DNA of 64,000 bases, from positions 240,979-304,978 of the forward strand of contig NZ_JABBCQ020000004.1 of NCBI RefSeq assembly GCF_012844455.2. Direction: 5' to 3'. This DNA is from Comamonas suwonensis (GTDB taxonomy: Bacteria > Pseudomonadota > Gammaproteobacteria > Burkholderiales > Burkholderiaceae_C). Shown one piece after another: positions 9,094 to 17,889 of the stretch (positions are counted from its first letter, which is position 1; each line of letters opens with the position of its first letter). A model generated the notes under the pieces. It was not told where the DNA came from. It ran no database searches and was given only the letters and a program-made list of their open reading frames with translations. The position numbers and the translations under genes are program-made.

Positions 9094-9911
9094 TCCTCAG
9101 CCTTCAGCAGGGACTGGCCCAAGACGGATTCAAAGTCAGCCTGGTCAAGCTGTGCGATTGGTTCGAGATGCCCCGGCGCACGGTGTACTACCGCAGCACC
9201 AAGGCACCACCGAAGGTTCAGGAACACTTCGTCAAGCCCATCAAGGCCATGATCGAAGAGAACCCGTCGTTCGGCTATCGCACCGTGGCGCACCTGCTTG
9301 GCTTGAACAAGAACACCGTGCAGCGGGTCTTCCAGCTCAAGGGCTGGCAGGTGCGCAAGCGCCCGGTGGGCTTCAGGCCTCGCATCCAGGCATTGCCTTC
9401 TGTGGCCAAGGCGCCAGATGAGCGCTGGGCCACCGATCTGTGCCGCGTGTGGACAGGGCGTGATGGCTGGGCTTCGCTGGCCCTGGTGATCGACTGCTAC
9501 AGCCGCGAGCTGCTGGGCTGGCACCTCAGCCGAAGTGGCCGATCCAAGACCGCTGAAGCGGCGCTGGAGCAGGCGTTGATTGCCAGGTACGGCTGTCTGG
9601 GCAAGGTCCGGCACCCGTTCCTGTTGAGGTCAGACAACGGTCTGGTGTTCACCAGCCGCAGCTACACGGCCTTGGTCAAAAGCTATGGCCTGCAGCAGGA
9701 GTTCATCACCCCGTACAGCCCGGAGCAAAACGGCATGGTCGAGCGCGTGATCAGAACGCTCAAAGACCAATGCGTGCACCGCCACCGCTTCGAGACACTG
9801 CAGCACGCCAGTCGTGTGATCGCAGATTGGATCGGCTTTTATAACCACCGGCGCCCTCATCAGGCGCTGGGCATGAAGACCCCCGCTGAGGCTTATGCTT
9901 TAGCAGCCTGA
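9090..9911 (+). CDS. IS3-family transposase OrfB (DDE integrase)
   Basis: This 273-residue protein has an N-terminal HTH_21-type region (NPSFGYRTVAHLLGLNKNTVQRV) and an rve integrase core. The catalytic triad is visible as Asp in RWATDLCRV, Asp in LLRSDNGLVF and Glu in EQNGMVERVIRTL. The C-terminus FYNHRRPHQALGMKTPAEAY is typical of the family. It is full length and undisrupted. It belongs to the IS inserted in the IS110-family transposase. Confidence 0.93.
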   Translation: MILSLQQGLAQDGFKVSLVKLCDWFEMPRRTVYYRSTKAPPKVQEHFVKPIKAMIEENPSFGYRTVAHLLGLNKNTVQRVFQLKGWQVRKRPVGFRPRIQALPSVAKAPDERWATDLCRVWTGRDGWASLALVIDCYSRELLGWHLSRSGRSKTAEAALEQALIARYGCLGKVRHPFLLRSDNGLVFTSRSYTALVKSYGLQQEFITPYSPEQNGMVERVIRTLKDQCVHRHRFETLQHASRVIADWIGFYNHRRPHQALGMKTPAEAYALAA

Positions 9912-9939
9912 CCTGTGCAGAAACCGCTGGGTCAATACA

Positions 9940-10657
9940 GCCTGCCGCCCGAGCATGAACTTCGTGCAGGTGAAGTCCGTCGAGCAGCAAGACATTCAGG
10001 CCGCGCGAGCTGCTAGTACAGCAGCGTACCGCACTCATCAATCAAGTGCGGGGTCTGCTCGCAGAAAGAGGCATCACCGTAAACCGATCTCCAGCAGCTT
10101 TTAAGAAGTCTTTCCCTGAAATCCTCGAGCAGACACAAGGCGAGCTGACCATTCGCTGCCAGACGTTACTGCGCATTGCGCTCAATGGGTTCCACGCAAT
10201 CGAAGCTCAGATTGCTCAAACGGAAGAATGGCTTGAAGCATTCATGAAACAGCCCGCGTTGTGCCAGAAAATCGCAGCCATCCCAGGCATAGGGGTGATG
10301 ACCGCAACTGCAATGGTGGCCGCTATTGGCGATGCCAAGACATTCAAAAACGGCCGCCACCTGGCTGCTTGGATCTGACTCGTTCCCCAACAAAATTCAT
10401 CGGGCGGAAAGTCTCGCCTGCTCGGCATTAGCAAGCGGGGAAATACCTATTTGCGAACGCTGTTGATCCACGGTGCGCGCTCTGTCCTGATCAGAGTTGC
10501 GTGCCGCGAGGATGCACGCAGCATGTGGCTGCGGGAACTGATCTCCAGGCGCGGATACAACCGCACGACTGTAGCGCTGGCCAACAAGAATGCACGGATC
10601 ATTCAATCTGTCCTGAGTGGTCCTGAGAGCTACCGCCCGTCGATGGTGGCGGCATAG
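9940..10657 (+). pseudogene. IS110/IS1111 transposase, C-terminal fragment
   Basis: The fragment contains the transposase_20 block ALCQKIAAIPGIGVMTATAMVA and GNTYLRTLLIHGARSV. Besides the IS3 insertion it has a frame change near 10000 (between IQAA and LLVQQRTALINQVRG) and a nonsense codon at 10376-10378 (AAWI stop LVPQQNSSGGKS; Gly to stop is the likely change). The element cannot make transposase. Confidence 0.85.
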
Positions 10658-10943
10658 CAGAACGCTCTCGAACTTGATTGCAGGCCGGCAAGAGTCGGTC
10701 AACACCCCGCCGTGGTTTTTTTGCGACGCTTCTCAAATGTGATGACACAACCGGTTAGACCAGCGTTACGTGATCCTGTATTTCATGTGGGCCGAGCGAT
10801 CAGTCCGAACTGCTGCTAAGGACGGAACGCGCGGATCTCATCAAGGCTGCGGGCAAGCGAAAGCATTGCCTATCAAGCAAGCCGAATACATGTGTGCAAA
10901 CCGTTGATCATCAAACGAGAGGGGCTTGCAAAAGGCGTCGAGT

Positions 10944-11165
10944 CCATACATGCATGAAGTGGACGCGCTGCAACATCTCGGCAGGAAACGGGGGACGCCC
11001 CTTGCGGCCTTCGGGTGCGTAAGGCGCAATTAGTGCTACCAAATCCCTCCAAGGCACAACCTGCTGCATCTGTTCAAGGAATTCGCGTTTGCGTGTCTTC
11101 TTGGTGGAGAGGTTCAGGCCGAGATCAGATTGCTGGATGGGCCGGGATGCTGCCGCACCCGGCAC
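10944..11165 (-). pseudogene. IS5-family transposase, N-terminal fragment
   Basis: The fragment QQSDLGLNLSTKKTRKREF and VALIAPYAPEGRKGRPPFP is the conserved N-terminal region of IS5-type transposases. It is cut after FMHVW at the IS1111 boundary. The rest of the protein lies 2.6 kb away at 7548-8346. Confidence 0.85.
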
Positions 11166-11291
11166 GCATGTGTAAGCACATGCGTTGGGGGTTTATGCAG
11201 AGGTTTCTTAGTCAAGAGTTACTGATCAGCGCTTGCGTTGATGGGAAGTCCCTGTAACGCAACAACACCTTGCAGAATCAATACACGGAAA

Positions 11292-12362
11292 TTATTGAAG
11301 AAGTTTCAAATACTCATTCGCAATAAATTTACTTTTGTACATTTCTCTAATTATTGATCTATTTTTTATAATTTTCTCGGTAGCGTTGATTTCAAGAGCC
11401 AAGCTATCGACATCCCGAAAATATTCAGCAGCATCTTTGGCAGCCTCACGATTAAAAATGACATCAAAGCAAATTATCCTGCAATCATAAAATAACATCT
11501 CTACTAAAGATGGGTTGGTTCCGCCAACGCTATGCCCGTGCAGATATACCGCACATTCTTCCCTGATTTTAGCCAAATCCATAGGATCATAAATTGGATC
11601 TAATAATGAAAGATTGGGATAAGCAGAGTATTTATTTCGTATGTTAATTCCGTATTTACTAGAATTCCAATTACCAACAATTTTATAATTTTTCAGACCG
11701 GCCCGCAAAGCACCCAATATTAGCATTTCAATATTGTTTTCAGGCTCTATTCTACAGATAGTTAACCCTCCCTGCCTAACGACAACCTCTTCCGTTTTTC
11801 TTATAACATGATCCCCGGAATAAGCTATAAAGACAGATTTTCTCCTACCACCATTAATTAAAAAATCTTTTAGTCCAACATTATCATAAATTACAACATG
11901 TGAGAAAATTTGAGCAAGTCTATCAAAAATCCAGATAACACATCTTTTAAAAAAGCTGAATTTCTCTCGACGCCATTCAACACCATCAACATTAACAATC
12001 AACTTTTTCTTTAGAATATCACATAATATTCTAAAAAAAGGAAACCAAACCCCGCCAGAAACACCAAGTACTACAATATGAGTAGAGCGCTTGAAAACCT
12101 TAAAAAATGCGAACAAGTCGTGAAATATAGATTGCCAGCCATTAGCTGGTGTATTGATAAATATGCGATGCATGCCTTTATATATAGTACTCACATCTTC
12201 ATATAATCCAGCATCACAAGTCACAAAGACCTCTTCAACTTTTGAGGCTATTTCTGGACCGCAATACTCAACGAAAGCCTCGAAGCCACCGTACCGATTA
12301 GGAACACCAGCACAGCCAATGAATGCCACTCGACTACTCAACCTGATCGGATTCTCATTCAT
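11292..12362 (-). CDS. Glycosyltransferase with DUF1972 domain (rhamnosyltransferase-like)
   Basis: This 356-residue protein opens with VAFIGCAGVPNRYGGFEAFVEY, the signature of the DUF1972 domain found in GT4-type rhamnosyl and related transferases. Blocks follow such as VVLGVSGGVWFPFF, LIVNVDGVEWRREKF and a GT-B C-terminal half with LHGHSVGGTNPSLVEMLFY. It is probably cytoplasmic or membrane-associated and adds a sugar to the lipid-linked repeat unit. The donor could be dTDP-rhamnose, since rfbBDAC is in this window, but that is inference. It is the last gene of the AT-rich operon and ends 85 bp from the IS nest. Confidence 0.85.
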   Translation of the reverse strand: MNENPIRLSSRVAFIGCAGVPNRYGGFEAFVEYCGPEIASKVEEVFVTCDAGLYEDVSTIYKGMHRIFINTPANGWQSIFHDLFAFFKVFKRSTHIVVLGVSGGVWFPFFRILCDILKKKLIVNVDGVEWRREKFSFFKRCVIWIFDRLAQIFSHVVIYDNVGLKDFLINGGRRKSVFIAYSGDHVIRKTEEVVVRQGGLTICRIEPENNIEMLILGALRAGLKNYKIVGNWNSSKYGINIRNKYSAYPNLSLLDPIYDPMDLAKIREECAVYLHGHSVGGTNPSLVEMLFYDCRIICFDVIFNREAAKDAAEYFRDVDSLALEINATEKIIKNRSIIREMYKSKFIANEYLKLLQ

Positions 12363-12397
12363 CTAACAACCCCCTAATAATTATCAGCAATATTCAA

Positions 12398-13204
12398 TTA
12401 AGCGCGATATCTTCTTTTTATTAAATCATTAATTACTCGAAGAGATCCAAAAAATCCACCCAATCCGAATTTTATAATTGCTATTGGCAAAGAAAATTCT
12501 CTAAAAAGTAACCTTCTTGCTTCAAATTCACCTTGACGCATTTTCCAAACATTACGAGAAAGTCCGCCATCCTCACCTTGAGAGCGGAAAACAATGGACA
12601 AGTTTTCATTCAAATAAAAGACTCTTGTTTGGCTCGTAACATAACGAATCAAATAAGCCCAATCCTCCGAGAATCTAAATTTCTCAACACCCAGTTTATT
12701 CATACGCCTAATAATCAAAGAAGGCGTAACAACTGGATTAAAAATGCAAATCAACCAATGCAAAGGAATTATTCTCTTTAGCTTTGAATACCAAAAATTC
12801 CCCAACACACTGTACTTGGATGCTCCCTCGACTCCATGGAAAATCAAATCACAGGATTCTTTTTGCAAAATATTCAAAATAATATCTATTTTTGATTGAG
12901 AAAAAGCATCATCTGAATCAAGAAAAGCAATATAGGCAAACCTAGCTCGACGAATACCCATATTTCTTGCACCTTGGGCGCCAGAATTCTTATATTTTCT
13001 ATATTTTCTAATTAAAATTCCATTTTTATTAAAATTCGGAACATTTTCTAATATATTAATATCAGATCCATCGTCGATAACAATAATTTCCACTCTTTCC
13101 GGGTTTATAGAAAATACGGAATCATACGCACGACTCAGTAAATCAACTCGATTAAATGCAGGGATAACGACGGATATCCCGATATTATTATTGACTTTAT
13201 TCAT
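12398..13204 (-). CDS. Family 2 glycosyltransferase
   Basis: This protein of about 268 residues has a GT-A fold: ISVVIPAFNRVDLLSRAYDSV (10-30), nucleotide-binding IIVIDDGSD (40-48) and the metal-binding motif FLDSDDAFS (94-102). The C-terminus holds basic amphipathic stretches and the tail RRYRA. I use the ATG at 13204. A TTG at 13213 that overlaps the upstream stop as TTGA is the alternative. It sits between two other polysaccharide genes and has very low GC. The sugar and acceptor are unknown. Confidence 0.87.
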   Translation of the reverse strand: MNKVNNNIGISVVIPAFNRVDLLSRAYDSVFSINPERVEIIVIDDGSDINILENVPNFNKNGILIRKYRKYKNSGAQGARNMGIRRARFAYIAFLDSDDAFSQSKIDIILNILQKESCDLIFHGVEGASKYSVLGNFWYSKLKRIIPLHWLICIFNPVVTPSLIIRRMNKLGVEKFRFSEDWAYLIRYVTSQTRVFYLNENLSIVFRSQGEDGGLSRNVWKMRQGEFEARRLLFREFSLPIAIIKFGLGGFFGSLRVINDLIKRRYRA

Positions 13205-13209
13205 AAATC

Positions 13210-14301
13210 TCAAATAAAGTTAGTATTTCTCATATGATTAGAGCCAACAGCCCACGCAAGAATAATAATTACATTAAAAACTAACATAATAAAAACCTTA
13301 CGATCATCATTTTTTTTTCTAGAGGAGATATCCTTCATTATAAGAAATAAAACAACGGGATACACTCCATAAACTATTCTATACCCGAAGTAAGGGAGCC
13401 ATAGAAATGGAATGCAGAGGAAACACAATCGCAAAGCCAACAATCTAAACCCAATTGACTCTCCCGAATAAAATTTATTATCTCCAATAGAGAGAATATA
13501 AATAGAGATTAAAGATAAAAATGCAAATACCCTAATAAAAATTTCATCACTATCATGCAACAAATATTTTTTTATCTCGTACATAAAGCTTGAAATTATT
13601 GGAATATTAATTTCAAAATTAACTAATGCACAAACAAAAAATATAGAAAAAAAGAAAAATAAATAAAAAACCCTTCTTCTGAGCTTGGTCAAAATATACA
13701 TCGCAAAAACCAGAAATGAGCTTGAGTGAAATAATATAGAAACAATTAAAAAAACAATCGCAAGAATATTTCTTCTATCAAAATAAGAAATTGCAACTAT
13801 TAAAAATCCTAAAGAAAAACCCTGCCTTAACGCATTTGTTGTAAACTCTACTCCAATGATGGAAAATAATAAAAGCGAAAAAAAATATATTTTGAAATTA
13901 AATTTCATCCTCATGAACAAGAATGGCACCATAAACCCGGCTCCCCAAGCCATAGGTAAAATATTCACATCACAAGCCCCAAACATGAAAAAATTCAACC
14001 AATTTAATGAATATATAAAGCTGGCATCGTTGCCAACATCCTTATCACCAGAACAGAAATCATGAAACAACGAGGCGTATGTTGCAGTATCCACGCCGAA
14101 ATCTAGACTTCGTACACTCAATATAAAAATATATAGCACCACCATAGAAGAAGTGCCAACCAGAAGGGGGATTCGATTCTTCTTAAAATCCTGTATTTTG
14201 TTTTTTCCTTCTCCAGAAATGGTGCATGTGAAGTAAAGCGAAGTCAGTGCCAGCAATAATCCAACTAAAATAATCACCAATATTACTTCGAAGAAATTCA
14301 T
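13210..14301 (-). CDS. EpsG-family polysaccharide polymerase (Wzy-like)
   Basis: This 363-residue, strongly hydrophobic protein has about ten membrane segments. The segment SVRSLDFGVDTATYASLF near residue 65 matches the EpsG motif region (R..xGvDt..Y), and ALRQGFSLGFLIVAISYF matches the conserved RQ block. EpsG/Wzy proteins polymerise lipid-linked repeat units in the periplasm. Position within the operon, beside Wzx and glycosyltransferases, supports this. The sequence is extremely AT-rich, as Wzy genes often are. Overlap with the next gene is 4 bp if that gene uses its TTG start. Confidence 0.85.
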   Translation of the reverse strand: MNFFEVILVIILVGLLLALTSLYFTCTISGEGKNKIQDFKKNRIPLLVGTSSMVVLYIFILSVRSLDFGVDTATYASLFHDFCSGDKDVGNDASFIYSLNWLNFFMFGACDVNILPMAWGAGFMVPFLFMRMKFNFKIYFFSLLLFSIIGVEFTTNALRQGFSLGFLIVAISYFDRRNILAIVFLIVSILFHSSSFLVFAMYILTKLRRRVFYLFFFFSIFFVCALVNFEINIPIISSFMYEIKKYLLHDSDEIFIRVFAFLSLISIYILSIGDNKFYSGESIGFRLLALRLCFLCIPFLWLPYFGYRIVYGVYPVVLFLIMKDISSRKKNDDRKVFIMLVFNVIIILAWAVGSNHMRNTNFI

Positions 14302-14322
14302 AATATATCCAGATATTTAATC

Positions 14323-15483
14323 TTAAATATCCAATTTGATTCTATTATTTTTCATATAATCTACAAATATATCATAGGCAGAATCCGTATCTTCAATATT
14401 CTCAAATACAATCCGCCTATTTTTTTTGGAAAACTTAATTTTCATCTTCAGCGAGATAAAAATTAAAATATTCCTATTTAACACAAAAAAATCACTCAAT
14501 ATTTTCAATAAAGAGTTGCTAGAAATATATTCAAGCACACATGGCTTCACATAATTCTTATACTTGAAATTATTGACAACTATTCTAAAATAAAGATTTG
14601 GCAAATTAATACTACGTTTCCATTCAGGATTGAGGTCAACCGCTTTGAGTAAAGAATAAGCCCAGACAGTTGGAACGCTATAAAACTCGGGAACCCGGTG
14701 GTCCCAAATCAAGTCTTTAAATGCCGAAATATGAGCATTCTCCCTTAGAGCGCCTTCATGACGGCCATTTGCACTTTGACCAGAAGTGCTTCCTCCTGAT
14801 GCACCTGGTATGATAATAGGAAAATCAATGAAATATGAATTCAGAGACTCCATCGAAATTAGAGCAGCACTATATATATCAGGGCTAACTCCACCAAATA
14901 ATTCACCATATTTATCAGAAATTCTATCCAACAAATCTCGAGAAATCATACCCGCATAAGCTCTTGGCATACCTAATACGCCAGCACCCAAATTTTGTAG
15001 CGATTTATGAAGTTCCTGTCGGCAATTGATTGGACGCACACCGCCTTCAAAATTATCGATAGATAGAGTTCCACTTGATGCAGCCCAACGTGTCGAGCTG
15101 ATGAAATTAGGCCAGTAATAAAGGGCAGGAAAAGAAAAGCTCAATGCATCGGCATCATTTTTTTTGGCCCAAAGAGCGACATCAACGATGTCAGGTGAAA
15201 CTAAATCATCGTCTCCAATAAATACAATAAATTCTCCTTCAGAATGTTGAAGAGCATAATTAAAGTGCTCCACTACACTCATTTTCCTTTCAGGTCGGAT
15301 GTATTTCAATCTACTACATTTATATGATGCAATTTTTTTTGAAATGGCATCTATTTCGCTTGTATCACTAAGAACTATCTCAACGCAATCTGCCAACTTC
15401 AGCAAAGACCTGACTGCACTCACTGCGCAATCAGGCCTATTATGCGAAGGAACGATGATAGAAATTAAAGGTTTGGTTGTCAT
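14323..15483 (-). CDS. Family 2 glycosyltransferase
   Basis: This 386-residue protein has a GT-A domain: LISIIVPSHNRPDCAVSAVRSLL (6-28) and EFIVFIGDDDLVSPDI (84-99) with the DxD-type motif at 91-93. A long C-terminal half of unknown role has hydrophobic and basic stretches. Its ATG overlaps the stop of the upstream dehydratase gene (ATGA, 15480-15483), indicating translational coupling. It likely adds a sugar to the repeat unit; the specificity is unknown. Confidence 0.87.
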   Translation of the reverse strand: MTTKPLISIIVPSHNRPDCAVSAVRSLLKLADCVEIVLSDTSEIDAISKKIASYKCSRLKYIRPERKMSVVEHFNYALQHSEGEFIVFIGDDDLVSPDIVDVALWAKKNDADALSFSFPALYYWPNFISSTRWAASSGTLSIDNFEGGVRPINCRQELHKSLQNLGAGVLGMPRAYAGMISRDLLDRISDKYGELFGGVSPDIYSAALISMESLNSYFIDFPIIIPGASGGSTSGQSANGRHEGALRENAHISAFKDLIWDHRVPEFYSVPTVWAYSLLKAVDLNPEWKRSINLPNLYFRIVVNNFKYKNYVKPCVLEYISSNSLLKILSDFFVLNRNILIFISLKMKIKFSKKNRRIVFENIEDTDSAYDIFVDYMKNNRIKLDI

Positions 15484-16493
15484 TTAATTTCCAATTGTTC
15501 TTTAATATACGACAGGCTCAGCAATAATTTCTTTATTTCATCAATGCTCAAACGATATGTGTTATGTGAAGTATAGTCATCGATTGCATTTGCTTCAGGC
15601 TTGCCTATCAATATGAACTTGTCATAATTCAAATCCCTATTATCGGCAGGAACTCTATAATAGCGCCCCATATCTTCTGCTTTACTCATCTCTTCACGAG
15701 ATATAAGTGTTTCATAGAGCTTTTCGCCATGCCGAGTTCCAATGATTTTTACAGGAACATTGGAGTTGAAAAGATCCTGGATTGCTTGTGCCAGATCAGC
15801 AATAGTGGATGCAGGTGCTTTTTGGATAAAAATATCCCCTTGCTTGCCATTTTCAAACGCATGTAGCACCAGATCGACAGAGTCCTCAAGCGACATCAGA
15901 AAACGCGTCATCTCTGGATCTGTAATCGTAAGCGGCATCCCAGCTTTCAGCTTTTCAACAAAAAGTGGAATGACCGACCCTCTTGAAGCCATGACATTTC
16001 CATAGCGGGTTGCACAGAACACCGTTCCACCGTCGGAAATCGTCCGAGATTTTGCTGTCACGAGCTTCTCGGCCATTGCCTTTGAAATGCCCATGGCATT
16101 GATAGGGTAAACAGCTTTATCCGTACTTAAAACAACAACGCGCTTCACTCCGCGATCAATCGCAGCATTGAGAACATTTTCAGTTCCAATGACATTGGTC
16201 TGTACAGCTTCCATTGGAAAAAACTCGCACGATGGGACCTGCTTCAATGCGGCTGCATGGAAAATATAATCCACTCCGACCATTGCACGGGAAATGCTTT
16301 CGTAATTTCTAACATCACCAATGTGAAAGCGCACTTTAGGATTATTCAGTGCAATACGCAAGTCTTCCTGCTTTTTTTCGTCCCGGCTAAAAATCACAAT
16401 TTCCTTGATATTGGTATCAAGGAATCTATTAAGCACAGTCTTACCGAAAGATCCTGTACCACCGGTGATCATCAGAGTTCTATTTTTTAACAT
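15480..16493 (-). CDS. UDP-GlcNAc 4,6-dehydratase (5-inverting), FnlA/WbjB/CapE-like
   Basis: This 337-residue SDR enzyme has the NAD(P) motif GGTGSFG (11-17), IFHAAALKQVPSCEF (77-91), STDKAVYPINAMGISKAM (123-140) with the M-x3-K catalytic pair, and RYGNVMASRGSVIP. These details match FnlA/WbjB/CapE rather than PseB. The family turns UDP-GlcNAc into a 6-deoxy-4-keto sugar with the beta-L-arabino configuration. FnlB and FnlC partners, which complete UDP-L-FucNAc, are absent nearby. The 4-keto product may instead go to the DegT-family proteins encoded upstream. Confidence 0.9.
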   Translation of the reverse strand: MLKNRTLMITGGTGSFGKTVLNRFLDTNIKEIVIFSRDEKKQEDLRIALNNPKVRFHIGDVRNYESISRAMVGVDYIFHAAALKQVPSCEFFPMEAVQTNVIGTENVLNAAIDRGVKRVVVLSTDKAVYPINAMGISKAMAEKLVTAKSRTISDGGTVFCATRYGNVMASRGSVIPLFVEKLKAGMPLTITDPEMTRFLMSLEDSVDLVLHAFENGKQGDIFIQKAPASTIADLAQAIQDLFNSNVPVKIIGTRHGEKLYETLISREEMSKAEDMGRYYRVPADNRDLNYDKFILIGKPEANAIDDYTSHNTYRLSIDEIKKLLLSLSYIKEQLEIK

Positions 16494-16521
16494 TTCTTTT
16501 CCTCATAATATGTATGAACTG

Positions 16522-17889
16522 TTAATTATTCATCAAAATAAGCATCAAAATAACGACTACCAAAAAGAATAATATACCGTCTCTATACAAAAACGTTTTA
16601 TATCCATTCTGGGTCTGCAAAAAACAAGCACGCAGCCATCCCGCAAAAGCAGATAATATGTGATAAATCACATATACAATACATATTGCCTCGACGTTAT
16701 TGTTTTTTGCAAAATATGCAGTCACCCCCAATGTCATTATTGTCATTGCCGCAGATATTATTGCTTGCGCTTTATAATCCTGATATGCAATCAATATCAC
16801 ATAGGAAACAAAACCAAATGAACCTATAGCGACACCAGGCAGCAAAAGTTTCACATAATGTATAACTTCATCTGTATTGCTTTGGCCTCTCAACCAGATA
16901 TTCACTATTAATTCTCTGTTTATCCAGAGCAATAATGATGGAATCACAACCGCCAACATCAGGGCCATGATCATAAGTTTCAGATTCCTTTCGAAAGAAT
17001 CAAAATCTCTCGCTGTCAGATTGCTAATGATCTTTGGCTGAAAGTACTGTGCAACCGGCCCGGCCAACACACTTATCGGAACAAGACATAATGTACTGGC
17101 AAGATAATAAGCCGCAACAGCCTTGGTATCCCCCCACACGCCAATAATCACCTTGTCCATCTGCATCACTGCAGCACCGGCCAACCCGAAAGCGACCAAA
17201 GGCGCGCCTCTTCTCAGAATATTTCCAACAACCGGTACAAATTCATTAATGCTATATTCAAAATCATCTTTATTAACCACTTTGTTACAAAAATGCAATG
17301 TCAAAAACATTTGAAAAACTGCTACTACTGACTGAACAAAAAGAAAACTCTCGAAATTTGCGAAAAAAAAGCTCAGAACCAATATGGTGATGAATGCTCT
17401 GGATAAAACTCCAACAATCTGAGATACTGCTGCCAAGTGATATTTTCGGCGTGCCATTAATGCAGATTGCCCTATATTTTGAACAGAGAGGGCCCAAAAA
17501 AATATCGTTCCCAAAATTATCTGAATGGACGGAAAATTAAAATTTAATATTCTATTTAAAAGTAATGCCAGTAGCATTAGAAAAATATAGAATAAATGCA
17601 GAACCAACTCACCGGCCCTCAGTGTACAGCGCGGAGGGCTAAAACTTTTTTCCGCCGCCAGTTCTCTCCCCACCAATGTGGAGGTTCCGAGATCCATCAT
17701 CAAAAAGAATGCCTGCAAGGCCAATATAAGTGCAACCAGACCGAAATCGGACGCGCCCAATAGTTTTTGATACCACGGAAGAGCAAATACACCGACAACA
17801 ATGGCGCCAGATTTACTAATATACAATAGAAGTAAATCGAATATCGCCCGATATCTCTTACGAATTAGAATGCTACTCTTCACTATCAA
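16522..17889 (-). CDS. Polysaccharide flippase (Wzx/MATE-like)
   Basis: This 455-residue protein has 12 or more hydrophobic segments and the N-terminal KSGAIVVGVFALPWYQKLLGASDFGLVAL typical of Wzx-type O-antigen/teichoic-acid exporters. It would flip undecaprenyl-linked repeat units across the inner membrane. The start is a TTG at 17889 overlapping the previous stop (TTGA). A GTG at 17883 is an alternative, and neither has a strong ribosome site. The neighbouring dehydratase, glycosyltransferase and polymerase genes support the role. Confidence 0.87.
   Translation of the reverse strand: MIVKSSILIRKRYRAIFDLLLLYISKSGAIVVGVFALPWYQKLLGASDFGLVALILALQAFFLMMDLGTSTLVGRELAAEKSFSPPRCTLRAGELVLHLFYIFLMLLALLLNRILNFNFPSIQIILGTIFFWALSVQNIGQSALMARRKYHLAAVSQIVGVLSRAFITILVLSFFFANFESFLFVQSVVAVFQMFLTLHFCNKVVNKDDFEYSINEFVPVVGNILRRGAPLVAFGLAGAAVMQMDKVIIGVWGDTKAVAAYYLASTLCLVPISVLAGPVAQYFQPKIISNLTARDFDSFERNLKLMIMALMLAVVIPSLLLWINRELIVNIWLRGQSNTDEVIHYVKLLLPGVAIGSFGFVSYVILIAYQDYKAQAIISAAMTIMTLGVTAYFAKNNNVEAICIVYVIYHILSAFAGWLRACFLQTQNGYKTFLYRDGILFFLVVVILMLILMNN

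Larger units (their letters stand above)
8724..9939 (+). mobile_element. Complete IS3-family insertion sequence (1216 bp)
   Basis: Perfect 13-bp terminal inverted repeats TGTATTGACCCAG (8724-8736) and CTGGGTCAATACA (9927-9939) are flanked by a 4-bp target duplication GCCT (8720-8723 and 9940-9943). Excising the element plus one GCCT restores the IS110 reading frame EAACRPSMNF exactly. orfA and orfB look intact, so this is the youngest insertion and may still be active. Confidence 0.92.
8344..10943. mobile_element. IS110-family (IS1111 group) element, itself interrupted
   Basis: Subterminal inverted repeats TGGACCCGACGCC (8356-8368) and GGCGTCGAGTCCA (10934-10946) match in 12 of 13 positions when inverted. 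Removing the inner IS3 element leaves about 1.38 kb, normal for the group. The element sits inside the IS5-like transposase, directly after a CCA trinucleotide that is present once at each junction. Confidence 0.75.
7421..11207. mobile_element. IS5-family element, split by later insertions
   Basis: The left end carries CCTCTGCA (7426-7433) and the right end its complement TGCAGAGG (11196-11203), and the neighbouring bases also match partly. The transposase is on the - strand; its C-terminal part is at 7548-8346 and its N-terminal part at 10944-11165. Joining 8343 to 10944 across the inner element restores FMHVW followed by FTLSDPAMEEALHD. A clear target duplication was not identified, so the outer boundaries are approximate by a few bases. 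Confidence 0.75.
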
